Positions 43,797-52,193 are shown, numbered from the stretch's first letter. The stretch: DNA of 64,000 nucleotides from Salsipaludibacter sp963735045 (GCA_963735045.1 CAVTIZ010000003.1:868001-932000), one strand, 5' to 3'. Numbers and translations are program-made. The notes: generated by a model not told the origin, from the letters alone.

Positions 43797-44903
43797 ATGG
43801 TCGACGAACGCCTGGCACGACGGACCCACCGACGGCTGGACCCACTGTCCGGGCGCTGGGTGACGGTGTCCCCGCACCGCACCGACCGTCCGTGGCAGGG
43901 CCAGGAGGAGTCCCCGCCCACCCTGATTCGACCGCGTCACGACCCCGACTGCTACCTGTGCCCGGGCAACACGCGTGTGGGCGGCGAGCGCAACCCCGAC
44001 TACGACGACACGTGGTGGTTCACCAACGACTTCGCGGCGCTGGTGCCCGACGCCTGGTCGACCTCCGTGCCGCTGGACGGCCACCCGGACACCTCCGTGG
44101 ACGGCGCACCGGGGGATCGCCGGATCGGCGACGGCCTGCTGGTGGCCGAACCCGTGACCGGGACGTGTCGCGTGTTGTGCTTCTCGCCCCGCCACGACCT
44201 GTCGTTGTCGCGGGCCACGCCCGCGCAGGTGCGCGGCGTCGTCGACCTGTGGAGCCGCCAGTACGAGGAACTGGCCCCGCAGTGGGCCAGCGTGCAGGTG
44301 TTCGAGAACCGTGGATCGGCCATGGGAGCGTCGAACCCCCACCCCCACGGCCAACTCTGGGCCACGTCGGTCCTGCCGCGACGCGTGGCCACCGAGGACG
44401 AGCGGCAGCGGGCCCACCACGACCGGTCGGGTCGTGTGCTGCTGCGGGACACCCTGGACGAGGAGGTCGCCGCGGGGGATCGGGTCGTCGTCGAGGGCGA
44501 CCACTGGGTCGTCGTCGTGCCGTTCTGGGCCACCTGGCCGTACGAGACGCTGGTCCTGCCACGGCGGCACGTCCGCCGCATGCCCGACCTCGACGAGCGG
44601 GAGCGCGACGACCTGGCCCGGGTGCTGTCCCGCCTGCTCGCACGTTTCGACAACCTGTTCCAGACCCCGTTCCCGTACTCCATGGGATGGCACGTCGCAC
44701 CCGGGACCAGCGGCGGCGACCACTGGCAGCTGCACGGCCACTTCTACCCGCCCCTGCTTCGCTCTGCGACGGTGCGCAAGTTCATGGTCGGCTTCGAACT
44801 GCTGGCCGAGGAGCAACGCGACATCACCCCCGAAGCCGCCGCCACGGCCCTGCGCGAGGTCTCGGACACCAACCTGGTCGTGACACCACCGGAGGACGCG
44901 TGA
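43797..44903 (+). CDS. galT: Galactose-1-phosphate uridylyltransferase
   Basis: 368 residues. Zinc pair Cys52-x2-Cys55, active-site NPHPHGQLW with the nucleophilic His184 in His182-Pro-His184, and the second half with GWHVAPGTS and QLHGHFYPP. It exchanges UMP between UDP-glucose and galactose 1-phosphate in the Leloir pathway. GAGGAG lies five bases before the ATG. The 258-base region upstream shows no clear promoter. galK overlaps its stop, so the two pathway enzymes are coupled; no galE is in the window. Confidence 0.92.
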   Translation: MVDERLARRTHRRLDPLSGRWVTVSPHRTDRPWQGQEESPPTLIRPRHDPDCYLCPGNTRVGGERNPDYDDTWWFTNDFAALVPDAWSTSVPLDGHPDTSVDGAPGDRRIGDGLLVAEPVTGTCRVLCFSPRHDLSLSRATPAQVRGVVDLWSRQYEELAPQWASVQVFENRGSAMGASNPHPHGQLWATSVLPRRVATEDERQRAHHDRSGRVLLRDTLDEEVAAGDRVVVEGDHWVVVVPFWATWPYETLVLPRRHVRRMPDLDERERDDLARVLSRLLARFDNLFQTPFPYSMGWHVAPGTSGGDHWQLHGHFYPPLLRSATVRKFMVGFELLAEEQRDITPEAAATALREVSDTNLVVTPPEDA

Positions 44904-46075
44904 CGACCGGCGGGGCGTCCCGCGGCTCCGGGGCGGGGGAGCGGGTCCGGGCCCTGCTCGCACGCCGTCTCGGCCGCCGGCCCGACCACGTGGTGCGCTC
45001 GCCCGGCCGGGTCAACCTGGTCGGGGACCACACCGACTACAACGACGGCCTGGCCATGCCGCTGGCCATCGACCGGGAGCTGGCCCTGGCGGTCGCGGTC
45101 CGCGACGACGACCGCGTCCGGTTGGTGTCCGAGCTCGACGACACCGTGCACGAGGTCGACCTGGCCGGGGTGACGGGCCGCGCCGACGCACCCGACGACC
45201 CGCGCTGGCCGTCCTGGACCGTGTACGTGCAGGGCGTGCTGCGCGCGATCGATGGGGACCTGTCGTGTGGCGTGGACCTCGCGGTGGCCAGCGACCTCCC
45301 GGAGGGTGCTGGCCTGTCCTCGTCGGCCGCGCTGGAACTGGGCGTGGCCCGGTGTGTGGCCGCGGTGACCGGGCGTGGCTGGGACCCGTCGGCGGCGGCC
45401 CGAGCCGGCCGCGTCGCCGAGAACGACTGGGTCTGCGTCTCGACCGGGATCATGGACCAGCTCGCCGTCGCCCACGGTCGCGCCGGCCACGTCATGGTGC
45501 TGGACTGCGCCGACAGCTCGTGGCGCGACGTCGCCGTCCCGGTCGGCCTGGACCTGGTGGTGCTGGACACCGGCGCGCGCCGCAGCCTGGTGGGGTCCGC
45601 CTACGACGACCGCCGTCGCGACTGCCGCGACGCGGCCGACCGGCTCGGGGTGACGACGTTGCGCGAGGTCGACGACGTCGCGGCGCTGCAGGTCCTGCCC
45701 GATCGGCTGCGCGCGCGGGCACGGCACGTGGTGACCGAGAACGATCGTGTCCGGACCGTGGCCCACGCGCTCCCGGCCGGCGACCTCGCCACGGTCGGGG
45801 CGGCACTGCGTGCCTCGCACGCCTCCCTGCGGGACGACTACGACGTGACCGGCCCGGAGCTGGACACGATGGCCGACGTCGCCAATGCGGCCGACGGCGT
45901 GGTCGGGGCACGCATGACCGGTGGTGGCTTCGGCGGGGCCGTGGTCGCACTCGTCCGGACGGGGGGCGTCGACGTCGAGGAGATCATCACCGCGTTCCGG
46001 CGTGTCCACGACCTCGATGCCCGGGCCCTGGTGGTCCGGCCCAGTGATGGGACCTCCCTGGTGTCATCGGGCTGA
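44900..46075 (+). CDS. galK: Galactokinase
   Basis: 391 residues, GHMP kinase. Galactose-binding motif PGRVNLVGDHTDYN (35-48), ATP motif LPEGAGLSSSAAL, catalytic Asp in IMDQLAVAHG, and motif 3 MTGGGFGGAVVA. It phosphorylates galactose to feed GalT. GTG overlaps the galT stop (GTGA). Confidence 0.93.
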   Translation: MTTGGASRGSGAGERVRALLARRLGRRPDHVVRSPGRVNLVGDHTDYNDGLAMPLAIDRELALAVAVRDDDRVRLVSELDDTVHEVDLAGVTGRADAPDDPRWPSWTVYVQGVLRAIDGDLSCGVDLAVASDLPEGAGLSSSAALELGVARCVAAVTGRGWDPSAAARAGRVAENDWVCVSTGIMDQLAVAHGRAGHVMVLDCADSSWRDVAVPVGLDLVVLDTGARRSLVGSAYDDRRRDCRDAADRLGVTTLREVDDVAALQVLPDRLRARARHVVTENDRVRTVAHALPAGDLATVGAALRASHASLRDDYDVTGPELDTMADVANAADGVVGARMTGGGFGGAVVALVRTGGVDVEEIITAFRRVHDLDARALVVRPSDGTSLVSSG

Positions 46076-46131
46076 AACCCGGACGTGGGGCGGTGCCGCG
46101 ATGGCCCCGACACCGTGCCGATGGCCCGCGG

Positions 46132-46186
46132 GTGGCCCGCGACCGGCCGGGTGCCCGCGACCGGCCGGGTGCCCGCGACCGGCCGG
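46132..46186. repeat. 18-bp tandem repeat x3 after galK
   Basis: GTGCCCGCGACCGGCCGG occurs three times head to tail (the first unit with one extra G). Confidence 0.85.
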
Positions 46187-46196
46187 GTGCGGGCAC
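46169..46196 (+). terminator. Hairpin formed by last repeat unit
   Basis: GTGCCCGC (46169-46176) pairs perfectly with GCGGGCAC (46189-46196), with a GGCC centre. A plausible galTK terminator sitting 31 bases before the next gene. Confidence 0.45.
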
Positions 46197-46226
46197 ACTC
46201 GTGGCGGTCGGCGAGACAGGACCGGG

Positions 46227-46934
46227 GTGACCGACGGAGCAGGTCCGCGTGGGGTGGTGGCGCGCGCTGTCGCGGCGCTGATGGCCGTGGCCACGGACGT
46301 CGACCGGCAACGGGCGGAGGCGACGGTCCAGCCGCTGGTGGCGCGCCAGGACGACCCGCCCCGCCGGTACCACACCACCCGGCACCTCGTCGAGGTGCTG
46401 GCCGAGGTCGATCGGCTCACCGCGCTCACCGGCGTCATCGCGCCGCCCAGCCTCGTGCTCGCGGTGCTGTTCCACGACGTGGTCTACGACCCGACCCGTG
46501 ACGACAACGAGCGGCGCAGCGCCGGGCTGGCGCGTGCGGTGCTGGGCGGGTGGGTGGAGGCCGGGGTCGTGGACGAGGTGGTCCGCCTGGTCGAGTTGAC
46601 CAGCGACCACGCGGCCGCCCCCGACGATCGCCCGGGCGCGCTGCTGGTGGATGCCGACCTGTGGATCCTGTCGGCGCCCGCGCCCCGCTACGACCGCTAC
46701 CTCGCCGACGTCCGCGCCGAGTACGCCCACGTGTCCGACCACGACTGGCGCCGCGGCCGGGGCCGCGTGGTGACCGCCCTGGACGACCGTCTCGCCACGG
46801 TCGGCTACCTGGTCGGCCCGGTGGCCGATCGGGATCGTCGCACCGGCGCTGCCCGCGCAAACCTGGCCCGCGAACGTTCGGGACGGGCCCCGGTCTGCGT
46901 CGACGAGGCCGACCGACCCCCGCGTGTCGGCTGA
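46227..46934 (+). CDS. HD-superfamily metal-dependent phosphohydrolase
   Basis: 235 residues. HD-domain signatures are RRYHTTRHLVEVL, the His-Asp pair in LFHDVVYDPTRDDNE, and later DADLWIL. It resembles the predicted metal-dependent HD hydrolases (COG4339 type) whose substrates are unknown. The GTG has only a weak AGG upstream. It converges with the ACT-domain gene. Confidence 0.8.
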   Translation: MTDGAGPRGVVARAVAALMAVATDVDRQRAEATVQPLVARQDDPPRRYHTTRHLVEVLAEVDRLTALTGVIAPPSLVLAVLFHDVVYDPTRDDNERRSAGLARAVLGGWVEAGVVDEVVRLVELTSDHAAAPDDRPGALLVDADLWILSAPAPRYDRYLADVRAEYAHVSDHDWRRGRGRVVTALDDRLATVGYLVGPVADRDRRTGAARANLARERSGRAPVCVDEADRPPRVG

Positions 46935-46940
46935 ACCGGG

Positions 46941-46962
46941 GGGCAGGGACCACACACTGCCC
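46941..46962. terminator. Possible bidirectional terminator
   Basis: GGGCAG/CTGCCC, a 6-bp stem with a 10-base loop, lies between the convergent HD and ACT genes. Confidence 0.4.
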
Positions 46963-47008
46963 GGTCCACGACCTGGTGTCGGCGCGCCGTGCGCCCGGGG
47001 CGGCCGGG

Positions 47009-47542
47009 TCAGGTGCCCGAGGCGGCCACCGGGGTGAGGTCGACCATCATCTCGTGGGCCAGCCCCTCGAGGTGGCCGACCAGGGCGTCGACCGACAGGT
47101 CCGGGGGCAGGCGAACCGATGCCGTCGCGTGGAACAGCGTCCCGCCCGCCATCGGCGCCGACGACGTCCAGGTCCGGAGGTCGGCGATGCTCACGTCCAG
47201 CGAGGTGAGCAGTCGCGACACGTCGTGGACGATCCCCGGACGATCGTTGCCCACCAGGTCGAAGGTCAGCACCGGGCCGGCCGTGTCGTCGGGCGAGGTG
47301 TCCCCACCGGGGCGGAGGCTGATGTCCAGCAGGCCGAGGTCCCGCAACGGGTCGAGCGCGTCCCGGAAGGCCGCCGCCGACGGGTCCGGGATGGTCACCA
47401 GCACCACCCCGGCGAACACTCCGGCCACCTCCCCGAGGTGACTCTGCTCCCAGTTGCCGTCGTGGTCGGCCAGGACGTCGGCCACCGCCGCCACCAGCCC
47501 GGTCCGGTCGGAACCGATCAGTGAGAGCACGAAGGCAGCCAT
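47009..47542 (-). CDS. Tandem ACT-domain protein (GcvR-like)
   Basis: 177 residues made of two ACT domains: MAAFVLSLIGSDRTGLVAAVADVLADHDG and, after about 85, LTFDLVGNDRPGIVHDVSRLL. The layout matches the glycine-cleavage regulator GcvR and related amino-acid-sensing proteins; no DNA-binding or catalytic domain is present. The ATG lies six bases after a TAGGTT box, so a leaderless transcript is likely. A GTG six bases earlier overlaps the spacer and is less likely. Confidence 0.82.
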   Translation of the reverse strand: MAAFVLSLIGSDRTGLVAAVADVLADHDGNWEQSHLGEVAGVFAGVVLVTIPDPSAAAFRDALDPLRDLGLLDISLRPGGDTSPDDTAGPVLTFDLVGNDRPGIVHDVSRLLTSLDVSIADLRTWTSSAPMAGGTLFHATASVRLPPDLSVDALVGHLEGLAHEMMVDLTPVAASGT

Positions 47543-47548
47543 GCCCAC

Positions 47549-47554
47549 AACCTA
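47549..47554 (-). promoter_or_regulatory. -10 box for leaderless ACT-protein transcript
   Basis: Minus strand TAGGTT, six bases, ATG: the same geometry as at the response-regulator gene (7833-7838). Confidence 0.5.
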
Positions 47555-47614
47555 GGCGCTGCCCCGCCCCCCGGCCGCCGTTCACCCCACCGTCCCCCCA
47601 TCGTGATCCCCTCG

Positions 47615-47643
47615 GCCGACATCCCCGCCGAAACCCTCCCGGT
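47615..47643 (+). repeat. 29-bp dispersed intergenic repeat, copy C
   Basis: Starts GCCGACATCCCCGCC and ends CCTCCCGGT. It faces copy D, so the two form an inverted pair 25 bases apart. Confidence 0.65.
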
Positions 47644-47668
47644 CAGAACCCGTTCCAGCCGGCGAGTG

Positions 47669-47697
47669 CGCGGGGGTGATTGGGCCGGGATGTCGGC
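47669..47697 (-). repeat. 29-bp dispersed intergenic repeat, copy D
   Basis: Reverse-strand copy starting GCCGACATCCCGGCC, preceded (reverse strand) by GTGAGCGATC, as is copy E. Confidence 0.7.
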
Positions 47698-47733
47698 TGG
47701 ATCGCTCACGCCAGGGTGGGGGTGGTCGAGATG

Positions 47734-47762
47734 CCAGGGGGGTGATTGGGCGGGATGTCGGC
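47734..47762 (-). repeat. 29-bp dispersed intergenic repeat, copy E
   Basis: Reverse-strand copy, nearly identical to copy D over about 36 bases including the flanking GTGAGCGATC; one G is missing in the GGCC core. Confidence 0.7.
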
Positions 47763-47786
47763 TGATCGCTCACGGCAGGGTGGGGG

Positions 47787-47838
47787 GTCAGGGAGTGGGG
47801 GTGGATCAGGGAGTGGGGGTGGGTCAGGGAGTGGGTGG
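47787..47838. repeat. G-rich tandem repeat, unit about 18 bp
   Basis: Three units built on TCAGGGAGTGGGGG. The array runs across the stop of the DUF4031 gene, so it encodes the Pro/Thr-rich end of that protein on the minus strand. Confidence 0.7.
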
Positions 47839-48108
47839 GGGGGTGGGGCGGCGGCGGGCGTCGGGGCGGCGGAGGCCGGCGGCGCGGAGGCGGCGGACGA
47901 GCTCGCGGGCGCTGACGGGGGTCGCCCCGGCGGCGACGGCGTCGTCGACGAGGTCGGCGGGCAGGTCGTAGTGGTCGCGGTGGAAGGCGCGCCGGGGGAG
48001 GCCGAGGGCATCGGCGAAGGCGTGCAGCTCGGCGTGGTCGGTGTCGCTCACCAGGTGCGACCAGCGGCGGCCGTGGGCATGCCAGATCGGCTGGTCCACC
48101 AGGATCAC
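47824..48108 (-). CDS. DUF4031 family protein
   Basis: 94 residues. The family signature is clear: VILVDQPIWHAHGRRWSHLVSD, then LHAFADALGLPRRAFHRDHYDLP and PVSARELVRRLRAAGLRR. DUF4031 proteins are small and soluble with conserved Trp, His and Arg residues that look catalytic or nucleotide-binding, but no function is established to my knowledge. The Pro/Thr-rich last residues come from a tandem repeat. GTG overlaps the dehalogenase stop (GTGA), so the two are co-translated. Confidence 0.82.
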   Translation of the reverse strand: MILVDQPIWHAHGRRWSHLVSDTDHAELHAFADALGLPRRAFHRDHYDLPADLVDDAVAAGATPVSARELVRRLRAAGLRRPDARRRPTPPPTP

Positions 48109-48755
48109 ACGACCTCCACCAGGTCGCCGACGGCCGTCACCGTGACGGGACGTCGGACCGGCAGCTGCCACGTGTCCGGCGTGCGTTCCAGGAAGACCCC
48201 CGACAGCCCGGCGGCCATCGCCCCGGCGACGTCCCAGTCATGCGCGGCGACCATCGTGAGTTCCTCGGTGAACGCGTCGAGCCGGCTGGCGAGGCCCTCG
48301 TAGGACCGTCGGTCCGGCTTGAACCGGCCCGCGACCTCGACCGAGACCACGGTGTCGAAGTGGTGGTCGATCCCGGCATGGGCCAGTTGCCCGGCGAGCA
48401 CGTCGGGCGCGCTGTTGGAGAACGCGACCAGGTCGTGTCCGGCCGCCGCGAGCCCGCCCAGCCCGGCGTCCACGTCGTCGTGGGCCGGCAGGTGGCGCAT
48501 CACCCCGCAGACCTCGCGCGCGGTGTCGGCCGACACCTCCACCCCGTGCCCGGCCGCCACCCGTCGGAGCGCATGCACCGCCACCTCGTCGAACGGGACG
48601 TGGGCGTCGAGGTCGTCGACCACCGCGGACAGGTGCAGCAAGCGGGCGAACCACTCGCCGGCAGGCGGGTCCTTCCCGAACACCTCGGCCAGCGCGTCGC
48701 CCACCGGCGCCAGGGACAGCAGGGTCTCGTTGACGTCGAACACCACGATGGCCAC
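48105..48755 (-). CDS. HAD-superfamily haloacid dehalogenase type II-like
   Basis: 216 residues. HAD motif I is FDVNETL with nucleophile Asp7, motif II FSNSA, Lys in GRFKPDRR and motif III AHDWDVAGA. The FDVNETL variant (instead of FDAYGTL) marks a subgroup annotated as (S)-2-haloacid dehalogenase type II; the true substrate is uncertain. The GTG has GAGGAGG five bases upstream. It is first of a pair with the DUF4031 gene. Confidence 0.85.
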   Translation of the reverse strand: MAIVVFDVNETLLSLAPVGDALAEVFGKDPPAGEWFARLLHLSAVVDDLDAHVPFDEVAVHALRRVAAGHGVEVSADTAREVCGVMRHLPAHDDVDAGLGGLAAAGHDLVAFSNSAPDVLAGQLAHAGIDHHFDTVVSVEVAGRFKPDRRSYEGLASRLDAFTEELTMVAAHDWDVAGAMAAGLSGVFLERTPDTWQLPVRRPVTVTAVGDLVEVV

Positions 48756-48776
48756 GGGGCCTCCTCGCACGAGGTG

Positions 48777-48817
48777 GGATCGGGGGCGGGATCGGGGGCG
48801 GGATCGGGGCGGGATCG
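48777..48817. repeat. 12-bp tandem repeat upstream of HAD gene
   Basis: GGGATCGGGGGC is repeated three to four times in the short gap between the LD-carboxypeptidase stop and the HAD start. Confidence 0.75.
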
Positions 48818-48834
48818 GTCCGGCGTGGCCGGTG

Positions 48835-49764
48835 TCAGGCGGGGCGGGACTGGGTGAGCGTGCCTCGGGCGGGGTCCAGTGTCGCAGGCCGCCCCAGCCA
48901 CAGCGAGGCCTGTCTGTCACCGTGTCCGAACGGCAGGCCCGTGACGACCGGCACGCCGAGGTCCCCGAGCCGGTCGCGCACCACCTGCGCCACGTCGTCG
49001 ACGGGGACGCAGTCCACCAGGTCACCGACCGCGACACCCCGCACCCGGTGGAGGAACCCCGCCCGGCGCAGGTGGGTGAGGAAGCGCTCCAGCCGGTAGG
49101 CGTGTTCCCCCACGTCCTCGACGACGGCGATCGCGTCGACCGCCGGGTGGAACCCCGGCGTGCCGACCATGGCCGACAGCAGCGCGAGTGTCCCCCCGAC
49201 CAGCGGGGCGGTGGTGGTCGGCCCGTCGACCAGGGTCGTGCCGGCCAGCGTGGCCGGCGGCGCCTCGGCGTCGCGGAGCGCCGCGAGCAGTCCGGTGCGC
49301 GACCACGGGTCGGCGTCGGGTCCGGCCAGCACCGACCCGGCCGGCATCGGTGACCACAGGGTCGCCCACCCGAGCCGGGCCGCCAGGGCCTGGTGCAGGC
49401 AGGTGACGTCGGACAGCCCGGCGACGATGGTGGGCTCGACCGCGGCGAGGTCGTCCCATGGCAACCCGTCGAGCAGTCGCGGGGTGCCGTCGCCGCCCCG
49501 TGCCGCGATCACCGCACGCACGTCCGGGTCGAGCAGGGCGGCGACCAGGTCGTCACGCCGGGCGTCGTCCTCACCGGCCAGGAAGGGCAACCCGTGGCCG
49601 TGGCGACGACGCAGCGATGCGCCCTCGACGACGTCGAGGCCCTCGTCGCGCAGCCACGCCAGGCCGCGGTCCAGCGACTCGTCCACCACGGGTCCGGCCG
49701 GTGCGACGACCGCGACGCGGTCGCCGGCCCGCAGCAGCCGCGGCCTCGCCAGGGTGGGCCTCAC
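48835..49764 (-). CDS. LD-carboxypeptidase (S66 family)
   Basis: 309 residues. S66 serine peptidase: nucleophile Ser118 in VAGLSDVTCLH, Glu216 in VVEDVGEHAYRLER and His281 in LPFGHG. The N-terminal half holds LRAGDRVAVVAPAGPV and the ARGGDGTPRLLD loop. Such enzymes trim the terminal D-Ala from murein tetrapeptides in recycling, or cleave microcin-like peptides (MccF type). There is no signal peptide. The start follows the DUF6351 gene by 19 bases and lacks an obvious ribosome site. Confidence 0.85.
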   Translation of the reverse strand: MRPTLARPRLLRAGDRVAVVAPAGPVVDESLDRGLAWLRDEGLDVVEGASLRRRHGHGLPFLAGEDDARRDDLVAALLDPDVRAVIAARGGDGTPRLLDGLPWDDLAAVEPTIVAGLSDVTCLHQALAARLGWATLWSPMPAGSVLAGPDADPWSRTGLLAALRDAEAPPATLAGTTLVDGPTTTAPLVGGTLALLSAMVGTPGFHPAVDAIAVVEDVGEHAYRLERFLTHLRRAGFLHRVRGVAVGDLVDCVPVDDVAQVVRDRLGDLGVPVVTGLPFGHGDRQASLWLGRPATLDPARGTLTQSRPA

Positions 49765-49783
49765 GGGCGGCGGTGACCGGCCA

Positions 49784-52141
49784 TCACGGCCCGTCGGGGT
49801 AGTCGCACACCCCGGTGGGGAAGATCTCCTCCAGGCGTGCGATGGTGGACGCCTCCATGGCGACGTCGCCGTACACCCCGGCCGCGACGGCCGTGGTGAC
49901 CGGCTGGAGGTCGCACTGGAAGACGTCGCCGGTGATCGGACCACCGGCCACGATGCGTGACGTCGAGTACAGCGGGAACTGCCGGGTGCAGTCACCCTCC
50001 GCACGGTCGTCGAGGATGCCGGCCCACACGTCGCCGCCGGACGCCAGCAGGTCCCCGTGGGCGTCGAAGCAGCTGTCGACGGCCCGGGCCGGGCGGTTGG
50101 CCGCCACCGAGCGACGCGGGTGGTCGGCGATGTTGGCCATCCACTCGTCCATGACCTCCAGCGCCAAACCGGTCTGGTCGTACTCGCCACCGTCGTCGTT
50201 GCCGTCGGTGAACCAGATCACCTGGTTGCCGGCGTCGCCGTCGTGGTCCAGCAGCCGCTGTCGCGCGGCGAAGGACTGGTGCGAGTTGTGCATGTTGAGC
50301 TCGCGTTCCAGGTAGTTGCGCCAGTCGATGACCGGGATCTCGAGGGCGCCGCGGAACACCAGCCCGCCGTCAACGGCCGCCTGGACCGCCCCCGGGTCGG
50401 CTTCGGCCCGCGGGGCGGGGGTCACGCCGTCGTCGGGCGACAGCGCCATGTTGCGCCACGACCACGGATCCACCAGTCGGGGCCAGATGTCGTCGAAGGC
50501 GAGCCCGGCGAGGTCGGCCGGCCCCGGGCAGGTGGCGCTGATGAACGGACAGCCCTCCTGGACCATGTCCGGCTCGTCCTTCCACGAGCCGGCGCGGGCG
50601 TTGACGTCGAGGAAGTCGGCCAGCGAGACCTCGCCGGCCACCAGGGACAACAGTCCGTACTGGACCCCGACGTTGTCCCAGGTGCGCCGGGCGAAGCCGT
50701 CGTCGGCCCGGCCGTAGACGTTGATGGCGTCGGCGAAGTGGGTCCACTCGGTCGTGGCCTGCTGCGTCGGCGTCAGGCCCGGGGCCGTGCCGAAGTGGGG
50801 GTTGAGGACCAACGGCGACAGGCCACGCCATCCGTTGATGCACTCGGAACTGCCGGCCGGGAAGCCCGGCGGCATCACCGATGCGTACGGGTTGGGGAAC
50901 CCGTTGATCGCGTTCATGCCCTCCAGGAGGGTGCGGTTGGACCAGTCCGCCCACGTCGCCGAGCCGGCGACGACCTGGAGGTCGATCCAGCGTTCGAGCA
51001 GTTCGCAGTCCCCGACGTGGGTGGTCTGGGTGATCATGTCGGGGTAGGAGTACACGGGGATGGCCGCGTCGATCAGGTCCGGGTGGTTCTGGCCGTAGAC
51101 GTACTGCTGGATGGCGCCGCCGGACGCCCCGATGCCGACGGTGTAGTCCGGATCGGCGTAGTGGGTCACGAACCGGTCCTTGACCATGGTCGCGGTCTCG
51201 CCACCGACCACCAGGTTGTAGTGCTCGCCGGCCTTGGTGCCGGTGGAGTACGCCATGGCGTAGCCACGGGACAGCCCCTGCTCGTAGAGCATGCGACTGC
51301 GTGACGGGTCGCCCTGGTAGTGGCCGATGCCGACGCCGCCCTGGAAGTGGTACAGCAGACGTCCGTTCCAGGCCGACAGGTCCACGTCCGCGTCGGCCGT
51401 CGGGTCCAGGACGGCGATCGAGTAGATGAACCGGTTGAGGGTGCCGCGTTCCCACCGCACGACGAAGTCCACGGTGGTGCCGTCGATGGTGGTCGTGGTG
51501 GCCATGTCGGTCGGCCGCGGCCCGTCCGGGTCGTAGTCGACGAACGCGCCACCGGTGGTGCGGTACTTCCACGACACCACCGTCGCGATGGTGCAGTCGT
51601 CGTCCAGGACCGGCCCCAGTTCGGCGTTGCCGCGGTGGCCGGCGGTGGCGCAGGCGAAGGGTTGCTGCTGTGGCCCGGAGAAGATCGGCCCCGAGGACGG
51701 GTGGTTGACCAGGGTCGTCGACGCCAGGGCGCGCCGACCCCGGCCGTGGCGGACCGACACCTCGTTGTCGCCGAGGTCGAGGCCGTCCACGACGCCCTCG
51801 AGGGTGTCGTCGCCGGTGGGGGTGAAGTCGCTGGTCACGTCGCGTCCATCGACCAGCACGGTGACCCGGTCGCGCAGTCCGCGCGGCACGCGGACGGCCA
51901 GTCGGGCGTCGCCGCCCGAGACCTGGTCGGCCGGGGACGACAGCACCTCGATCGACCCCGGTCGACCCCGGTCCCCGTCGTCGGGGGCCGCCTGGGCCGG
52001 CCGCCAGCCGGCCACCGGGACCAGCATCGCCGCCGTCGCCAGCACCGCCAGCACGCGGGACGCGACGCCTCGGGGCCGGACATGACACGGCCGCGGGCCA
52101 GATGGTCGGGGATCGGTGATGTGGCTGCGAATCACGGTCAT
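49784..52141 (-). CDS. Secreted DUF6351 family hydrolase
   Basis: 785 residues. The long signal region ends in VPVAGWRPAQAA (about residue 50). The mature part looks like a DUF6351 protein: an N-terminal beta domain (VTVLVDGRDVTSDF), then an alpha/beta-hydrolase-like core with nucleophile-elbow sequence GIGASGGAIQQY and a later WFTDGNDDGGEYDQTG. Related proteins are described only as tannase/feruloyl-esterase-like or unknown, so an extracellular esterase is a guess. Several Cys suggest disulfides. GAGGAGG lies close before the ATG. Divergent from alaS. Confidence 0.78.
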   Translation of the reverse strand: MTVIRSHITDPRPSGPRPCHVRPRGVASRVLAVLATAAMLVPVAGWRPAQAAPDDGDRGRPGSIEVLSSPADQVSGGDARLAVRVPRGLRDRVTVLVDGRDVTSDFTPTGDDTLEGVVDGLDLGDNEVSVRHGRGRRALASTTLVNHPSSGPIFSGPQQQPFACATAGHRGNAELGPVLDDDCTIATVVSWKYRTTGGAFVDYDPDGPRPTDMATTTTIDGTTVDFVVRWERGTLNRFIYSIAVLDPTADADVDLSAWNGRLLYHFQGGVGIGHYQGDPSRSRMLYEQGLSRGYAMAYSTGTKAGEHYNLVVGGETATMVKDRFVTHYADPDYTVGIGASGGAIQQYVYGQNHPDLIDAAIPVYSYPDMITQTTHVGDCELLERWIDLQVVAGSATWADWSNRTLLEGMNAINGFPNPYASVMPPGFPAGSSECINGWRGLSPLVLNPHFGTAPGLTPTQQATTEWTHFADAINVYGRADDGFARRTWDNVGVQYGLLSLVAGEVSLADFLDVNARAGSWKDEPDMVQEGCPFISATCPGPADLAGLAFDDIWPRLVDPWSWRNMALSPDDGVTPAPRAEADPGAVQAAVDGGLVFRGALEIPVIDWRNYLERELNMHNSHQSFAARQRLLDHDGDAGNQVIWFTDGNDDGGEYDQTGLALEVMDEWMANIADHPRRSVAANRPARAVDSCFDAHGDLLASGGDVWAGILDDRAEGDCTRQFPLYSTSRIVAGGPITGDVFQCDLQPVTTAVAAGVYGDVAMEASTIARLEEIFPTGVCDYPDGP

Positions 52142-52187
52142 GGCGGCCTCCTCGCCTCGGGCCGGGCGGGGGCCCGGTCCGAGGGGC

Positions 52188-52193
52188 ACCCTA
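52188..52193 (-). promoter_or_regulatory. -10 box TAGGGT (minus strand)
   Basis: TAGGGT lies 46 bases before the DUF6351 ATG. A hairpin with arms CCTCGG (52155-52160) and CCGAGG (52179-52184) would sit at the transcript start. Confidence 0.35.

Noticed and set aside
40284..44963. A minus-strand open frame of more than 1500 codons opposite aspS, rarA and galT
   Set aside because: It mirrors the codon pattern of the sense genes (high G+C at third positions leaves the opposite strand free of stops), its sequence is low-complexity His/Arg/Gly/Val-rich, and it runs across gene borders. It is a shadow, not a gene.
46132..46196. CRISPR-like array
   Set aside because: The repeats are head to tail without spacers, the unit is 18 bp, and no cas genes are present. 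The RecB/Cas4-like nuclease at 12283 is far away and not linked to an array.
47603..47971. Plus-strand open frame over the 29-bp repeat cluster
   Set aside because: It consists of repeat-derived Gly/Val/Ser-rich sequence, overlaps the well-supported DUF4031 gene on the other strand and has no ribosome site.
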